Positions 1 through 8,316 of a stretch of 64,000 nucleotides of DNA are shown here, in pieces. Made by a program: the position numbers and the translations under genes. A model generated the notes under the pieces. It was not told where the DNA came from, searched no databases, and saw only the letters and a list, made by a program, of their open reading frames with translations. This stretch comes from Saprospiraceae bacterium. Lineage in GTDB: Bacteria; Bacteroidota; Bacteroidia; Chitinophagales; Saprospiraceae. The first letter of the stretch is position 1. Each line of letters opens with the position of its first letter. The stretch lies in assembly GCA_016714445.1 (NCBI GenBank), contig JADJNF010000001.1, positions 992,001-1,056,000 on the forward strand, in the 5' to 3' direction.

Positions 1-645
1 GGTCCTGCTGCTTCATTTATTTGCGGTACCACTACGGTTTCATTTAGATATAATGGAAATATTGTCACTTATGGTACAGTGCTAAATACTACAACCAATG
101 AATGCTGGCTGGACCGTAATCTGGGGGCATCACAAGTAGCTACAAGCGGTAATAATGCTGCTGCTTACGGTGATTTATTCCAGTGGGGAAGGCTGGATGA
201 TGGGCACCAGATCAGAACATCAGCGACAACAACTACATTATCGCTTACGGATGTCCCTGGGCATGGTGATTTTATTTTAGCCACTCCTATGCCATGGGAC
301 TGGAGGTCTCCACAAAACAATAGCATGTGGCAAGGGGTAAACGGAATTAATAATCCGTGTCCAAATGGATACAGAATACCCACACAGGCTGAATTGGATG
401 CAGAACGACTAAGTTGGGGCAGCCAGAATCCTGCGGGTGCCTTTGCTTCACCGTTGAAATTGACATTGACAGGAGCACGTGATTATGCCGCAGGAATTCT
501 TAACCAAGTTGGTCTTTATGGTTATTACAGGTGTAGTACACTTCATGGAATTTACTCATATTATCTATATTTTGGAGGCACTACAGCAGGAATTCTAAGC
601 ACAAGTCGAGCCCATGGCTGGGCGGTCAGGTGTATTAAGGATTAG
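1..645 (+). CDS. FISUMP-domain protein, 3' part (5' end outside window)
   Basis: The frame is open from the first base of the window, so this is the C-terminal 214 residues of a longer protein. A GTG at 79 is an internal codon and not a convincing start. The motif ECWLDRNLGA, followed by DLFQWGR and later NPCPNGYRIPTQAEL and WAVRCIKD, is the pattern of the Fibrobacter succinogenes major paralogous domain (FISUMP), found in secreted Bacteroidota and Fibrobacterota proteins. The function of the domain is not established; these proteins are usually extracellular or surface-attached. Upstream domains and any signal peptide lie outside the window. The protein ends right after the domain, with no T9SS sorting tail visible. 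Confidence 0.75.
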   Translation, partial: GPAASFICGTTTVSFRYNGNIVTYGTVLNTTTNECWLDRNLGASQVATSGNNAAAYGDLFQWGRLDDGHQIRTSATTTTLSLTDVPGHGDFILATPMPWDWRSPQNNSMWQGVNGINNPCPNGYRIPTQAELDAERLSWGSQNPAGAFASPLKLTLTGARDYAAGILNQVGLYGYYRCSTLHGIYSYYLYFGGTTAGILSTSRAHGWAVRCIKD

Positions 646-860
646 TAGTTAAAATAGTAGTTCAAAGTGTTCCATTTGGTATGTTAAAATTATTGTAAGT
701 AGTTTGAAGTCACTAACCTAATCTTATGTATTTTGCTTATCTAAATAGTTACTTTATTTTTTCAAATCAGCTGATAACTTATAAAACTTTGATGTAATTT
801 ATTGTATATTTATATTGTTTGTTTTGTTTATTTTTTATTTAAATATTAAAATTTTAAAAA

Positions 861-1205
861 ATGAGATTAGTAAAATTATTTATTATGGGTCTTGTACTTT
901 GTAGTGGACTGACCACCTTGACAGCATTCAAAAAAGCCAATGTAGGCGAAGAATTGACAATCACCAATAAAACTGGTAGTGATATCGATGAGATCCATGT
1001 AGGTGACAGTGGCGATATTATGGACGCAGACGAAATCTTAACGCCAGGAGAGTCTATCACAATTGACTTTGACTGTGCGGGACTTCATGCTGATGTTGAA
1101 GCAACGATTCATTTAATTTTTGAGGATGATTCTGAGTTTAGTTTTGAAGACACAGTTTGCGACGGTGATTTCGCTTGGGATATCGTCAATGATGGTAAGG
1201 ATTAG
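861..1205 (+). CDS. Small acidic secreted protein, unknown function
   Basis: The 114-residue product starts with a clear signal peptide (MRLVKLFIMGLVLCSGLTTLTA). The mature part of about 90 residues is very rich in Asp and Glu and has two cysteines (FDCAG and DTVCDG), which could form a disulfide after export. The pattern ELTITNKTGSDIDEIHV resembles small beta-sandwich proteins in which a phrase on spatial orientation of a ligand is common, but I cannot place it in a named family. It stands alone, with an A/T-rich 215-bp leader and a strong hairpin after it. Coding status rests on the signal peptide, the start AAAAAATGAG, and a frame with no internal stops. Confidence 0.6.
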   Translation: MRLVKLFIMGLVLCSGLTTLTAFKKANVGEELTITNKTGSDIDEIHVGDSGDIMDADEILTPGESITIDFDCAGLHADVEATIHLIFEDDSEFSFEDTVCDGDFAWDIVNDGKD

Positions 1206-1217
1206 AAAGAGTAGGAT

Positions 1218-1263
1218 GTTTTGTTTGTACTAATTATAATCATATCAATAGTACAAACAAAAC
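1218..1263. terminator. Bidirectional hairpin between convergent genes
   Basis: Positions 1218-1231 (GTTTTGTTTGTACT) and 1250-1263 are perfect 14-bp inverted repeats with an 18-nt loop. The hairpin lies between the 3' ends of two convergent genes (stops at 1205 and 1319), which fits a shared transcription terminator. Confidence 0.6.
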
Positions 1264-1318
1264 AGTTCTGTAAACTAAAGCTGTAGCTCCATCTGGCTAT
1301 TAATCGCAGGTAAAATAA

Positions 1319-2560
1319 TTATACCATTTGTTTTGTTTGCAGAGCAACAATTTTTAGTTGGATTAAGTCTTTTTCAGCATTTGTTTTGCAAAGGGCATAG
1401 GCTTTAGATAGATATTGAATCGCTATTCCTTCATCAAAATGTCTGCAAAGCTCAGCCATTAGCATGAAATAGAAATGGTTCGTTTTTAAATCTTGGCTTT
1501 CCGCCTCATCTATTGCTTGTAGTGCCCCATGTACTTTCGAATATGCCCAAATCCTATTTAGAGAAACCACAGGTGAATTGTTGATGGTAAGCAATACATC
1601 ATACAAAAGTAAAATACTTGTCCATTTATCAGGGTGAGTACTTTCCACAGTATGCCAGTAAGCAATGCTGGCTTCGATATAATATTGTGAAGTGATATCC
1701 CATTTAGATGCCTGTTGGAGAAAGTAAAATCCTTTTTCGATCAGTTCTTTGTCCCACAGATTTCGATCCTGATCATCATATAAAATAATGTCCCCGTGAT
1801 CGGACATACGCGCCTCCAATCGCGATGACTGAAAACACATCAATGAAAGTAAAGCATTTGTGGAATGAAGATTGGTGTTTGAATTAGAAAGAATAAGGTA
1901 AGCCATATTTAAAGCATCAGCGCAAAGTTCACTCCTTATTATTCTGGAATTGCTTTCTGAATAATATCCTTCACTAAATACTAAATAAATGGTGTGTAAC
2001 ACGGCATCTACTCTTTCATTTAAGTCATTTTCTGCAGGCATTTCTATTTTTATGCCAAGCTGTTTGAGTTTTTTCTTTCCACGTTGAAGTCTCTTGTGAA
2101 TGTTTTCTTTATTGGATAAAAAAGCATCAGCAATTTCATCCAGACCTAACCCACAGAGTATTCTTAAAGCCAGACATATTTGGGATTCAACAGAAATGGA
2201 AGGATGACAGATCGCAAAAAGCATTTGAAGTTGACTATCAACTATATTTTTTTCCGAAAAGTCAATACTTATTTCTTCCGGTAACATGCCCATTTCTAAT
2301 ATATGCCTGACCTTTTTTTTAAACGTATTATTCCGTAAGTAATGATTTTTTACCTTATTTTTTGCTACAGTATATAACCAGGCAGTTGGATTTGTTGGTA
2401 AACCTTTGAATGGCCAAACGTCCAGTGCCAACATAAATGTTTCACTGACTATATCCTCAGCCAACTCTACATATTCTATGCCAAAGGATTTGGTTAGAAC
2501 GGATACCATTTTGCTGTATTCCGTTCTAAACAAATGTGGAATGATATCATTTTCAGCCAT
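1319..2560 (-). CDS. ECF-type RNA polymerase sigma factor, DGPF-linked (ECF42-like)
   Basis: 413 residues. The N-terminal half holds sigma region 2 (about 10-75: AEDIVSETFMLALDVWPFKGLPTNPTAWL in pieces, with the typical NPTAWLYTVAKN) and sigma region 4 (about 115-170: LALRILCGLGLDEIADAFL, NIHKRLQRGKKKLK). The C-terminal 220 residues are a helical, TPR-like extension (DAVLHTIYLVFSEGYY ... LNRIWAYSKVHGALQAI), typical of the long ECF sigma factors that are encoded beside YCII/DGPF proteins (ECF42 group; the extension is DUF6596-like). The partner gene lies 45 bp upstream on the same strand. No anti-sigma factor is visible; in this group the extension is thought to control activity. Targets cannot be read from the sequence. 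Confidence 0.85.
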   Translation of the reverse strand: MAENDIIPHLFRTEYSKMVSVLTKSFGIEYVELAEDIVSETFMLALDVWPFKGLPTNPTAWLYTVAKNKVKNHYLRNNTFKKKVRHILEMGMLPEEISIDFSEKNIVDSQLQMLFAICHPSISVESQICLALRILCGLGLDEIADAFLSNKENIHKRLQRGKKKLKQLGIKIEMPAENDLNERVDAVLHTIYLVFSEGYYSESNSRIIRSELCADALNMAYLILSNSNTNLHSTNALLSLMCFQSSRLEARMSDHGDIILYDDQDRNLWDKELIEKGFYFLQQASKWDITSQYYIEASIAYWHTVESTHPDKWTSILLLYDVLLTINNSPVVSLNRIWAYSKVHGALQAIDEAESQDLKTNHFYFMLMAELCRHFDEGIAIQYLSKAYALCKTNAEKDLIQLKIVALQTKQMV

Positions 2561-2605
2561 ATTGAAAGTAGAGACTCCAAAATAATGAAGTCTCTTTTAT
2601 ACATT

Positions 2606-2947
2606 TTAATGTGTTAAAATTTGTCGGACCTCGACTGTATTTCCTTCCCCCATGAGTATAGGAGTGCCTTTTGCAAACTCAGCCGCTTCTTCTGCTGATT
2701 CCGCTTTTACAATGACATACCCACCGAGTGTCTCCTTGATATCACCAAAAGGACCGTTTGTAATCATTTTTTGGTGATTGACCACTTTGGCATCTTCAAA
2801 TAAAAGGCCTGTACCACTGACAAATTTGTTTTGCGCTGCGATGCCGGCCACCCAATCCATTTGTTGTTTCATCCATTGCTGCATTTGCTCCGGAGAAACT
2901 TTACCATTGGCATTTTCATGTCTGAATAGAAGAATGTACTCTTTCAT
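2606..2947 (-). CDS. YCII-related (DGPF domain) protein
   Basis: 113 residues from the ATG at 2947, which gives MKEYILLFRHENANG. An ATG 39 bases further upstream adds a tail not expected for the family. The motifs PEQMQQWMKQQMDWVAG, DGPF-type NGPFGDIKETLGGYVIVKAES and the closing VEVRQIL match the YCII/DGPF fold, a small ferredoxin-like dimeric protein. It is the first gene of a two-gene unit with the ECF sigma factor. In this type of pair the DGPF protein is thought to take part in signalling or to be the main target of the sigma factor; the biochemical function is unknown. Confidence 0.85.
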   Translation of the reverse strand: MKEYILLFRHENANGKVSPEQMQQWMKQQMDWVAGIAAQNKFVSGTGLLFEDAKVVNHQKMITNGPFGDIKETLGGYVIVKAESAEEAAEFAKGTPILMGEGNTVEVRQILTH

Positions 2948-3419
2948 TATTTTTATTTTTAATTGTGAAATATAATATAATAACAATTGATAAAAGATTA
3001 AAGGGACATCTTTTTCAAATTATTTTTTGATCTCAAATATTTTATTTCCAAAAATCTAGAATAAAACTAAAAAATAAGATCATATATAAATGATAATATG
3101 TTTATTTTTACGATACTAAACATATATATTGTTAACATACATACTCAAAATAAATTGATTTGCTAAAAATGCTTAACCCAATGTATATATTTCGAGTAAT
3201 GACGAAGTTTATGTTTACCCAAAGCGGTATCACGAAGATTGTCTTTAAAGCAATACATTATCAAGACAATATTCGTCCTGAACATTCATCGTCGAAATAG
3301 TATAAAAACATGTAAAACATCGTCGAAATAATATAAAGACATTTATCGTCTTTATAATGAAGACATAATTTTTCTAAAAGAAAATTATGGTCAGTATAAT
3401 GTTTTACGATATCTTCACA
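2948..3419. repeat. 472-bp intergenic region rich in palindromes and short repeats
   Basis: No gene is visible. It holds a 30-nt segment at 3141-3170 that recurs with 27/30 identity at 53311-53340; an imperfect hairpin 3233-3245/3263-3275 (12 of 13 pairs); a 25-nt direct repeat at 3287-3311 and 3318-3342 (23/25 identical, period 31); a 9-bp inverted repeat GTAAAACAT at 3312-3320 with its complement at 3399-3407; and a small hairpin at 3365-3388 (ATAATTTT/AAAATTAT) that could end the gene stopping at 3420. It looks like degenerate mobile-element or repeat debris. Confidence 0.5.
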
Positions 3420-4481
3420 TCAATTGATCACTGCATTGATCTTTTGCCAGAGTTCGTTGTCAAAACCTGAAAGTGCAAAACTTGGATTTAATGGTTCTGC
3501 AGCTTTCCCCATCCGAATGACCACCATATTTTTGCTGGGTATTACATAAATGCGTTGATCTTCAGCGCCCATGGCTGCATAAATATCAGAAGGAGCACTG
3601 GGAATCAATGGTCCTGTAAACATGGTCTGTCCACCCGGTACCATAAAACTTGACTTGCCATTCAGCCACCAAAGATAACCATAGGATGGATTTATGGATT
3701 GGGAAGATTGAGTGCTTGCTTTAAAAAAATCTTCAGCTATGATTTGTTCGTTTTGCCATTTACCTTTATTTTGTGCCAGAAGCCCAAATCTTGCCATACT
3801 CCGGGTATTGCTGTGGTAAATATCGAAAATCAAACCATTATTCCAATATCCTTCCATGCCTATTTTATTTTTTAATTTGGCATTAAAATAAGCTTCAAAA
3901 TCCTGTTTGCCGGCGCTTGCCACTACATCCATTAATTTTTGAAACACATTGTGATACGACCATCTGGTGCCTGCATCAACGAGGTAGGTCAGATTAGATT
4001 TTATTACAAGATTATTTTCATCATTTATTCCTGATGTCATGGTAAGTAAATGCCTTGGAGTTATTAATTTTTCTTTATCCAGCGGCTCACTAGTCCAACC
4101 ATTGCCGAGGTATTGAGAAACAGGTGTATTGATATCTATCCATCCTTCCTGCTGTGCTATACCTGTGGTAGCTGAAACTAATGTTTTACCGGCACTATTC
4201 CATTGCCAGATGGCATCTTTTGTATGTCCGTCAAAATATTCTTCCATGACAATTCTGCCGTTCACCAGAATCATAAAAGATTTTGTATTCTTCTGAATCA
4301 AATACTCTTTTAATGGATTTACCGCACTTTCATTCCATCCCAAATCGACTAAAGATTTTGTTTCCCAGGAACTATTGGTATTTGACGGGAAATAGAAGTC
4401 CTGATCATTTTGAGTATCATCATCTTTTTTACATCCTAAAATCGGGAGAATCAGTAAAAACAGGAATTTTATATTTTTCAT
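3420..4481 (-). CDS. Beta-lactamase-family serine hydrolase, lipoprotein
   Basis: 353 residues from the ATG at 4481, chosen because it begins a lipoprotein signal with lipobox LPILGC near residue 17. The fold is that of class C beta-lactamase/penicillin-binding-protein-like hydrolases. The S-x-x-K motif is SAGK in WNSAGKTLVSATTG, followed by GWIDINTPVSQYL; the Y-x-N motif is SYHN in RWSYHNVFQKL; and VPGGQT probably takes the place of the third (K/H-x-G) motif. Such proteins act as esterases or peptidases at least as often as lactamases, so resistance should not be assumed. The lipid anchor places it on the inner or outer membrane. It is monocistronic. Confidence 0.8.
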   Translation of the reverse strand: MKNIKFLFLLILPILGCKKDDDTQNDQDFYFPSNTNSSWETKSLVDLGWNESAVNPLKEYLIQKNTKSFMILVNGRIVMEEYFDGHTKDAIWQWNSAGKTLVSATTGIAQQEGWIDINTPVSQYLGNGWTSEPLDKEKLITPRHLLTMTSGINDENNLVIKSNLTYLVDAGTRWSYHNVFQKLMDVVASAGKQDFEAYFNAKLKNKIGMEGYWNNGLIFDIYHSNTRSMARFGLLAQNKGKWQNEQIIAEDFFKASTQSSQSINPSYGYLWWLNGKSSFMVPGGQTMFTGPLIPSAPSDIYAAMGAEDQRIYVIPSKNMVVIRMGKAAEPLNPSFALSGFDNELWQKINAVIN

Positions 4482-4697
4482 AATAGAAATATTTGTTTGA
4501 CAGGTTATAATCATTAAGACAAAATGTAAACAGGAAGGTTTAATTATGCTTTCTCAACTCATGCCATTTTCCCACAATTGTTTTATATAAAAAATGCAAA
4601 AGACCAAATTTGATTGGCCATTTCTTTTTTGTCAAAACCTGGCAGTAATTTAAAAATAAAATTTAGATATAATTTTATCACCGAAACTTTAGTTTTA

Positions 4698-4850
4698 GAG
4701 TATGTTTAAAAATTTTCTTAGTTGCTAATCAATAGGTTATGGTTCTGACGATAAAAGAATTAAAGAGTTTAGTGAACTAAACGATGAGATTATTTTGAAG
4801 TCAGGTTCATAAGATATTGATTATAAGGCATTAAAAATTTAAACATACTC
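4698..4850. mobile_element. MITE-like remnant of an IS (IS5/IS1031-like ends)
   Basis: The element is bounded by inverted repeats: GAGTATGTTTAAA at 4698-4710 and its exact complement at 4838-4850. Each end is flanked by TTA (4695-4697 and 4851-4853), a plausible 3-bp target duplication. Inside, one frame on the plus strand reads like the tail of a transposase (GYGSDDKRIKEFSELNDE, then one stop, then DIDYKALKI and a stop next to the right end). I read it as an internally deleted IS. The TNA target and GAG-type ends fit the IS1031 group of IS5, but that is an inference. Confidence 0.55.
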
Positions 4851-4853
4851 TTA

Positions 4854-5000
4854 GCACCAATCAAATGATTAATCAATGATAAATGGTCTTTTTGCCTTTT
4901 AATTTAAAGTTGACAAATTTGAAGTTTAATACATGGATTTTACCTTTTGGTGCATCGATTTATACGACCCGGGATTAAATCCGCGGTCTATTTTAATCCA
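4854..5000. other. Intergenic tail after the regulator gene, with an imperfect palindrome
   Basis: The only structure seen is a GC-rich imperfect palindrome at 4966-4988 (GACCCGGGATTAAATCCGCG and on), just past the regulator stop at 5001 on the minus strand. It may end that transcript, but there is no U-tract, so this is uncertain. Confidence 0.3.
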
Positions 5001-7901
5001 TCAATAATTCATCAAAAACTGACTAAGATTGGTATCAGAATCCAATCCCAGTTTTTTACGCAATCTATACCTGTTGGTCTCTACACTTCTGATGGAGATA
5101 TTCATCAGAGATGCTATTTCTTTTGTTGCAAGATTCATACGCAGGTAGGTACACAATTTATAATCATTGGGGCTAAGATCTTTAAACTCTTCATTGAGGC
5201 GTTTGTAAAAATTGGTATGTACCTGATCAAAGCTTTTTACAAAGTTTTGCCAGTCGGTATCCACGTCGCTGTTTTGTTCGGTGAGTTTGGTGATTTGCTT
5301 CAACTCCTTTTTTATTTCCGGCTGATCGATCAGCTTATGTTCCAGTTTATTGACTACATCCGTGATTTCGGCGATTAGTTCATTTTTATTGACCAAATGG
5401 TAGGTAAAAGAAGTAAGTTCCTGATTTTTATAATTGAGTTCAGCCAGTAGTTTTTCATTCTGAAGTCTGGTAATTTCTTCTTTTGAAGCTTCCGCATGGA
5501 TCAGATGTTCCTTTTCCCTTTTTTTATTGGACTCCAGCAATAATGATTTCTCCGTTTCATGTTTTTCTTTTTGTTTGTTTAATACGAAAAAAATCAAAAT
5601 AACAAATCCTGAAAAATAAAACAGATAAGCCAATGGCGTTCGATACCATGGATATCCTATAGAAATCCTGACTTCATAAGGTTGACTTTCTTTGCCCGCA
5701 TGATTTTTAGCTTTCATCATCAGGATATACCTACCCGGTGGCAAACTGGTGAAAGTAACTTTCGGATCGATGGACCATTCCGACCATGATTTATTGGCTC
5801 CCCTTAATTGATAACTGTAGGAGATAAATTCTTTTTTCCCACTCGACATCACTGTAAAATAAAAACTGATATTGTTCTGAGTATGTCGAAGTGAAAACTC
5901 CGGGATGTCTATATTTTTTGAAGTGTAACCTTTAAACAATACACTGTCTTTGGGCGTATTTAATGTCACCGTTGATAACAAAATTTTTACAGCCGAAGTA
6001 TCATTTACATATTTTTTGGGATTAAAAAACAGGAAACCCTTTTCTGTAGAAAAAATGACATTTTGATCATCAAGTGTTACGATAGATTCAAAAGTGTTGG
6101 GTAGCAAACCTACAATGTCATTGATAAAATATTTTTTGTATGAATGATTAAACGATTTTTCAGGGACCAGCATTGCCGTTTCTTTTTCAGTGCCGTACCA
6201 TATATTTTTGAATTCGTCTTTCATTAAAAAATTAATTGCCGTTTTGCCCGGGAGATAATCAGTAAGGTCAATATATTTTTCAGTTTGATCGTTGCCCGGG
6301 ATATATCTGTACAAATCATTTCCATCGTCCAGGATGACATCGTTGTTAATGTTATAGAAAACATTTCGGAAGTTTTTTCCGGCAGGATTGTCTGATGAAT
6401 ATTTTACAGGATGGATGATTTCTTTAAAGATTTCCTTTTGCCCGATCTTATAGACTCCTCTGTATGGATGGGCTATCCAAATATTATTATTCATATCTTT
6501 AGTGATAATTCTTGCGCTTTCCTGAAAACCCTTGATATGGTATTTGAATCTCCATGTATCTTCCTTAAGTTCAAACATAGCCAGCCCCTGATAATGGCCG
6601 GCTATCATCAGTTTCTCAGTAAGTGGAACAAACTTCCAGACACCACCCAGATCTGCAATTTTTTTACCCGACTTTTTATTGATGTGGAAGGCTCCTTCAT
6701 GGTGCCCCACCAGAAGCTGATTACCTACATGATTCAGGCTCCACACCTGGCCTTGGGTACCTTCTACCAGATGCGCCTTTTCTTTTTCAGATGGCTGGTA
6801 GTGTTTTTGCCAGGGAATAGTGTACAATCCCGTGTTGGTTCCAAAATAGAGTTGCCCGTCATATAATGTGGCTGCATATCCTGTTCCTTCCAGATCACCA
6901 TCAGGAAAAAAGTATCTGAAAGGGGCATTCATGTCTACCAGGTCAATACCATTGTCAAGCCCCAACCAGATATTCCCATCTTGTGACATCATGGCACTCA
7001 GTATGGTGTTATTTTGCAAACCAACTTTTTTGTTAAGATGATGAGCTATCCGCCTGTTTTCATCCAAAACTATAACACCATCAAACGATGTACCAAGTAT
7101 GATCTGTCCATCCGGTAGATATGTGGCACAATAAATTATATTTTTACGCAAATAAGTATCATACGGCGTAACCCAGGGTTTAAATCCATCTTTAGATTCA
7201 TAAAAAATACCATTATTTATGGTCGTTAATAATATTGTGTCATTCAGATAATTAATAACGGAGGAGATTCTACCCTGATCAAAGGTGGTATTGACAGTAC
7301 GAGGTTTAAATCCATTTGAACCATATTCATAAAAGACATTTGATCCATCCTGAATGGTAAGTTTTTTTCCAAAGATACCCATACAGAGCAAGGATGTTTC
7401 TGCATAAAAAGCAGATTCCACTTCAAATTTGTAATCGTACCTAAAAACATGGTAGTTTGTCCTGAAAAAAACACCTTCTTCTCTGACTACTATATCCCAT
7501 ACATCTTCGAATGCAACTTGTTTTTTCAAGAACTTAAGTAAAGACTTATACGTCAGGGTGCCTTGGATATTTGGTTCAAAAAACCCAAAATCCCCTTGAC
7601 CACCTACATATATCCTACCTTCAGTGTCTATGGCCACTGACCTGACAACAGTATTATTTGCTATAGGATGATTTTCCCAGTTGTAGCCATCAAAAATAAC
7701 TAAACCGGAATTATTGGCAAAATAAGTGAATCCGCGATTATCTGTAGCAATATCCCAGGTTTGTGTGCCTGATTTTATTTCTTTTTTTGTGTGATTGACC
7801 ACTATGGGTGTACCCAGATTGGTAGGCTGAGCATACATTATATTCAGCTTAACACTTAAAATAAGAAAAGCAATTAAAAAGATAAAAAATAAACGGTTCA
7901 C
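5001..7901 (-). CDS. Membrane-bound propeller/Y_Y_Y/LuxR-HTH transcriptional regulator
   Basis: 966 residues. A signal/anchor is at 1-24, then two-component-regulator propeller repeats to about 660 (for example SQDGNIWLGLDNGIDLVD and DEFKNIWYGTEKE), a Y_Y_Y domain around 670-740 (PPGRYILMMKAKNHAG), one membrane helix around 752-776, a coiled coil (778-830), and a LuxR/GerE-type helix-turn-helix at 900-966 (LSPNDYKLCTYLRMNLATKE). It has no histidine kinase or receiver domain, so sensing and DNA binding are joined in one chain through the membrane. It is divergent from the PUL that starts at 8317, and is the likely activator of that operon in response to a glucan fragment in the periplasm. Confidence 0.88.
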   Translation of the reverse strand: MNRLFFIFLIAFLILSVKLNIMYAQPTNLGTPIVVNHTKKEIKSGTQTWDIATDNRGFTYFANNSGLVIFDGYNWENHPIANNTVVRSVAIDTEGRIYVGGQGDFGFFEPNIQGTLTYKSLLKFLKKQVAFEDVWDIVVREEGVFFRTNYHVFRYDYKFEVESAFYAETSLLCMGIFGKKLTIQDGSNVFYEYGSNGFKPRTVNTTFDQGRISSVINYLNDTILLTTINNGIFYESKDGFKPWVTPYDTYLRKNIIYCATYLPDGQIILGTSFDGVIVLDENRRIAHHLNKKVGLQNNTILSAMMSQDGNIWLGLDNGIDLVDMNAPFRYFFPDGDLEGTGYAATLYDGQLYFGTNTGLYTIPWQKHYQPSEKEKAHLVEGTQGQVWSLNHVGNQLLVGHHEGAFHINKKSGKKIADLGGVWKFVPLTEKLMIAGHYQGLAMFELKEDTWRFKYHIKGFQESARIITKDMNNNIWIAHPYRGVYKIGQKEIFKEIIHPVKYSSDNPAGKNFRNVFYNINNDVILDDGNDLYRYIPGNDQTEKYIDLTDYLPGKTAINFLMKDEFKNIWYGTEKETAMLVPEKSFNHSYKKYFINDIVGLLPNTFESIVTLDDQNVIFSTEKGFLFFNPKKYVNDTSAVKILLSTVTLNTPKDSVLFKGYTSKNIDIPEFSLRHTQNNISFYFTVMSSGKKEFISYSYQLRGANKSWSEWSIDPKVTFTSLPPGRYILMMKAKNHAGKESQPYEVRISIGYPWYRTPLAYLFYFSGFVILIFFVLNKQKEKHETEKSLLLESNKKREKEHLIHAEASKEEITRLQNEKLLAELNYKNQELTSFTYHLVNKNELIAEITDVVNKLEHKLIDQPEIKKELKQITKLTEQNSDVDTDWQNFVKSFDQVHTNFYKRLNEEFKDLSPNDYKLCTYLRMNLATKEIASLMNISIRSVETNRYRLRKKLGLDSDTNLSQFLMNY

Positions 7902-8316
7902 CGGATAAAATAATTAGTTTGATTATGATTAAAAATATTGATTCTTATTCAACTCGTGCCCATTAAAGAACAAATACAGATTCATGTAAAAGTTTAAGAT
8001 TTGAGCTTAAATTACATTTTCAGGTAAACCTACATAAAATCGTAGATATGTAGTAGTGTTTTTTACTTATGTAGTAGTGATGTAGTAGTCAAATCTTCTT
8101 AACATATTCAAAGCGATCGTAGTTTTGTCTCATTAAGTTCTGTCACATAATCAACACAACGTAAAACAATATTTCAACACAATTTTATAAAACAATAGAT
8201 AATATTATAGATTATTAATAAAAAAAATACAAAAATAAACATTCTACAGACCTTGAATAAAGATTTGTAGTAGTCGAATTTTAATTATTCATTAATTTAC
8301 AAAATCATTAAGCCAC
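7902..8316. promoter_or_regulatory. Divergent PUL control region with four TGTAGTAGT repeats
   Basis: The 415-bp region separates the regulator from SusC. TGTAGTAGT occurs at 8049-8057, 8070-8078, 8081-8089 and 8266-8274, all in the same orientation. The first three are spaced 21 and 11 bp apart, which puts them on one face of the helix; the fourth ends 43 bp before the SusC start. The last two share a longer core, TGTAGTAGTCRAAT. No such cluster occurs in the leader of the second SusC gene. I infer binding sites for the divergent regulator. Confidence 0.5.

Noticed and set aside
643..665. TTAGTAGTT repeats near the first gene end as the same operator as at 8.05 kb
   Set aside because: They differ from TGTAGTAGT in sequence and spacing and partly overlap the stop codon.
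3420..4481. Antibiotic-resistance beta-lactamase
   Set aside because: Only the fold and the SxxK and YxN motifs are present; the third motif is not the lactamase type and most such lipoproteins are esterases or peptidases.
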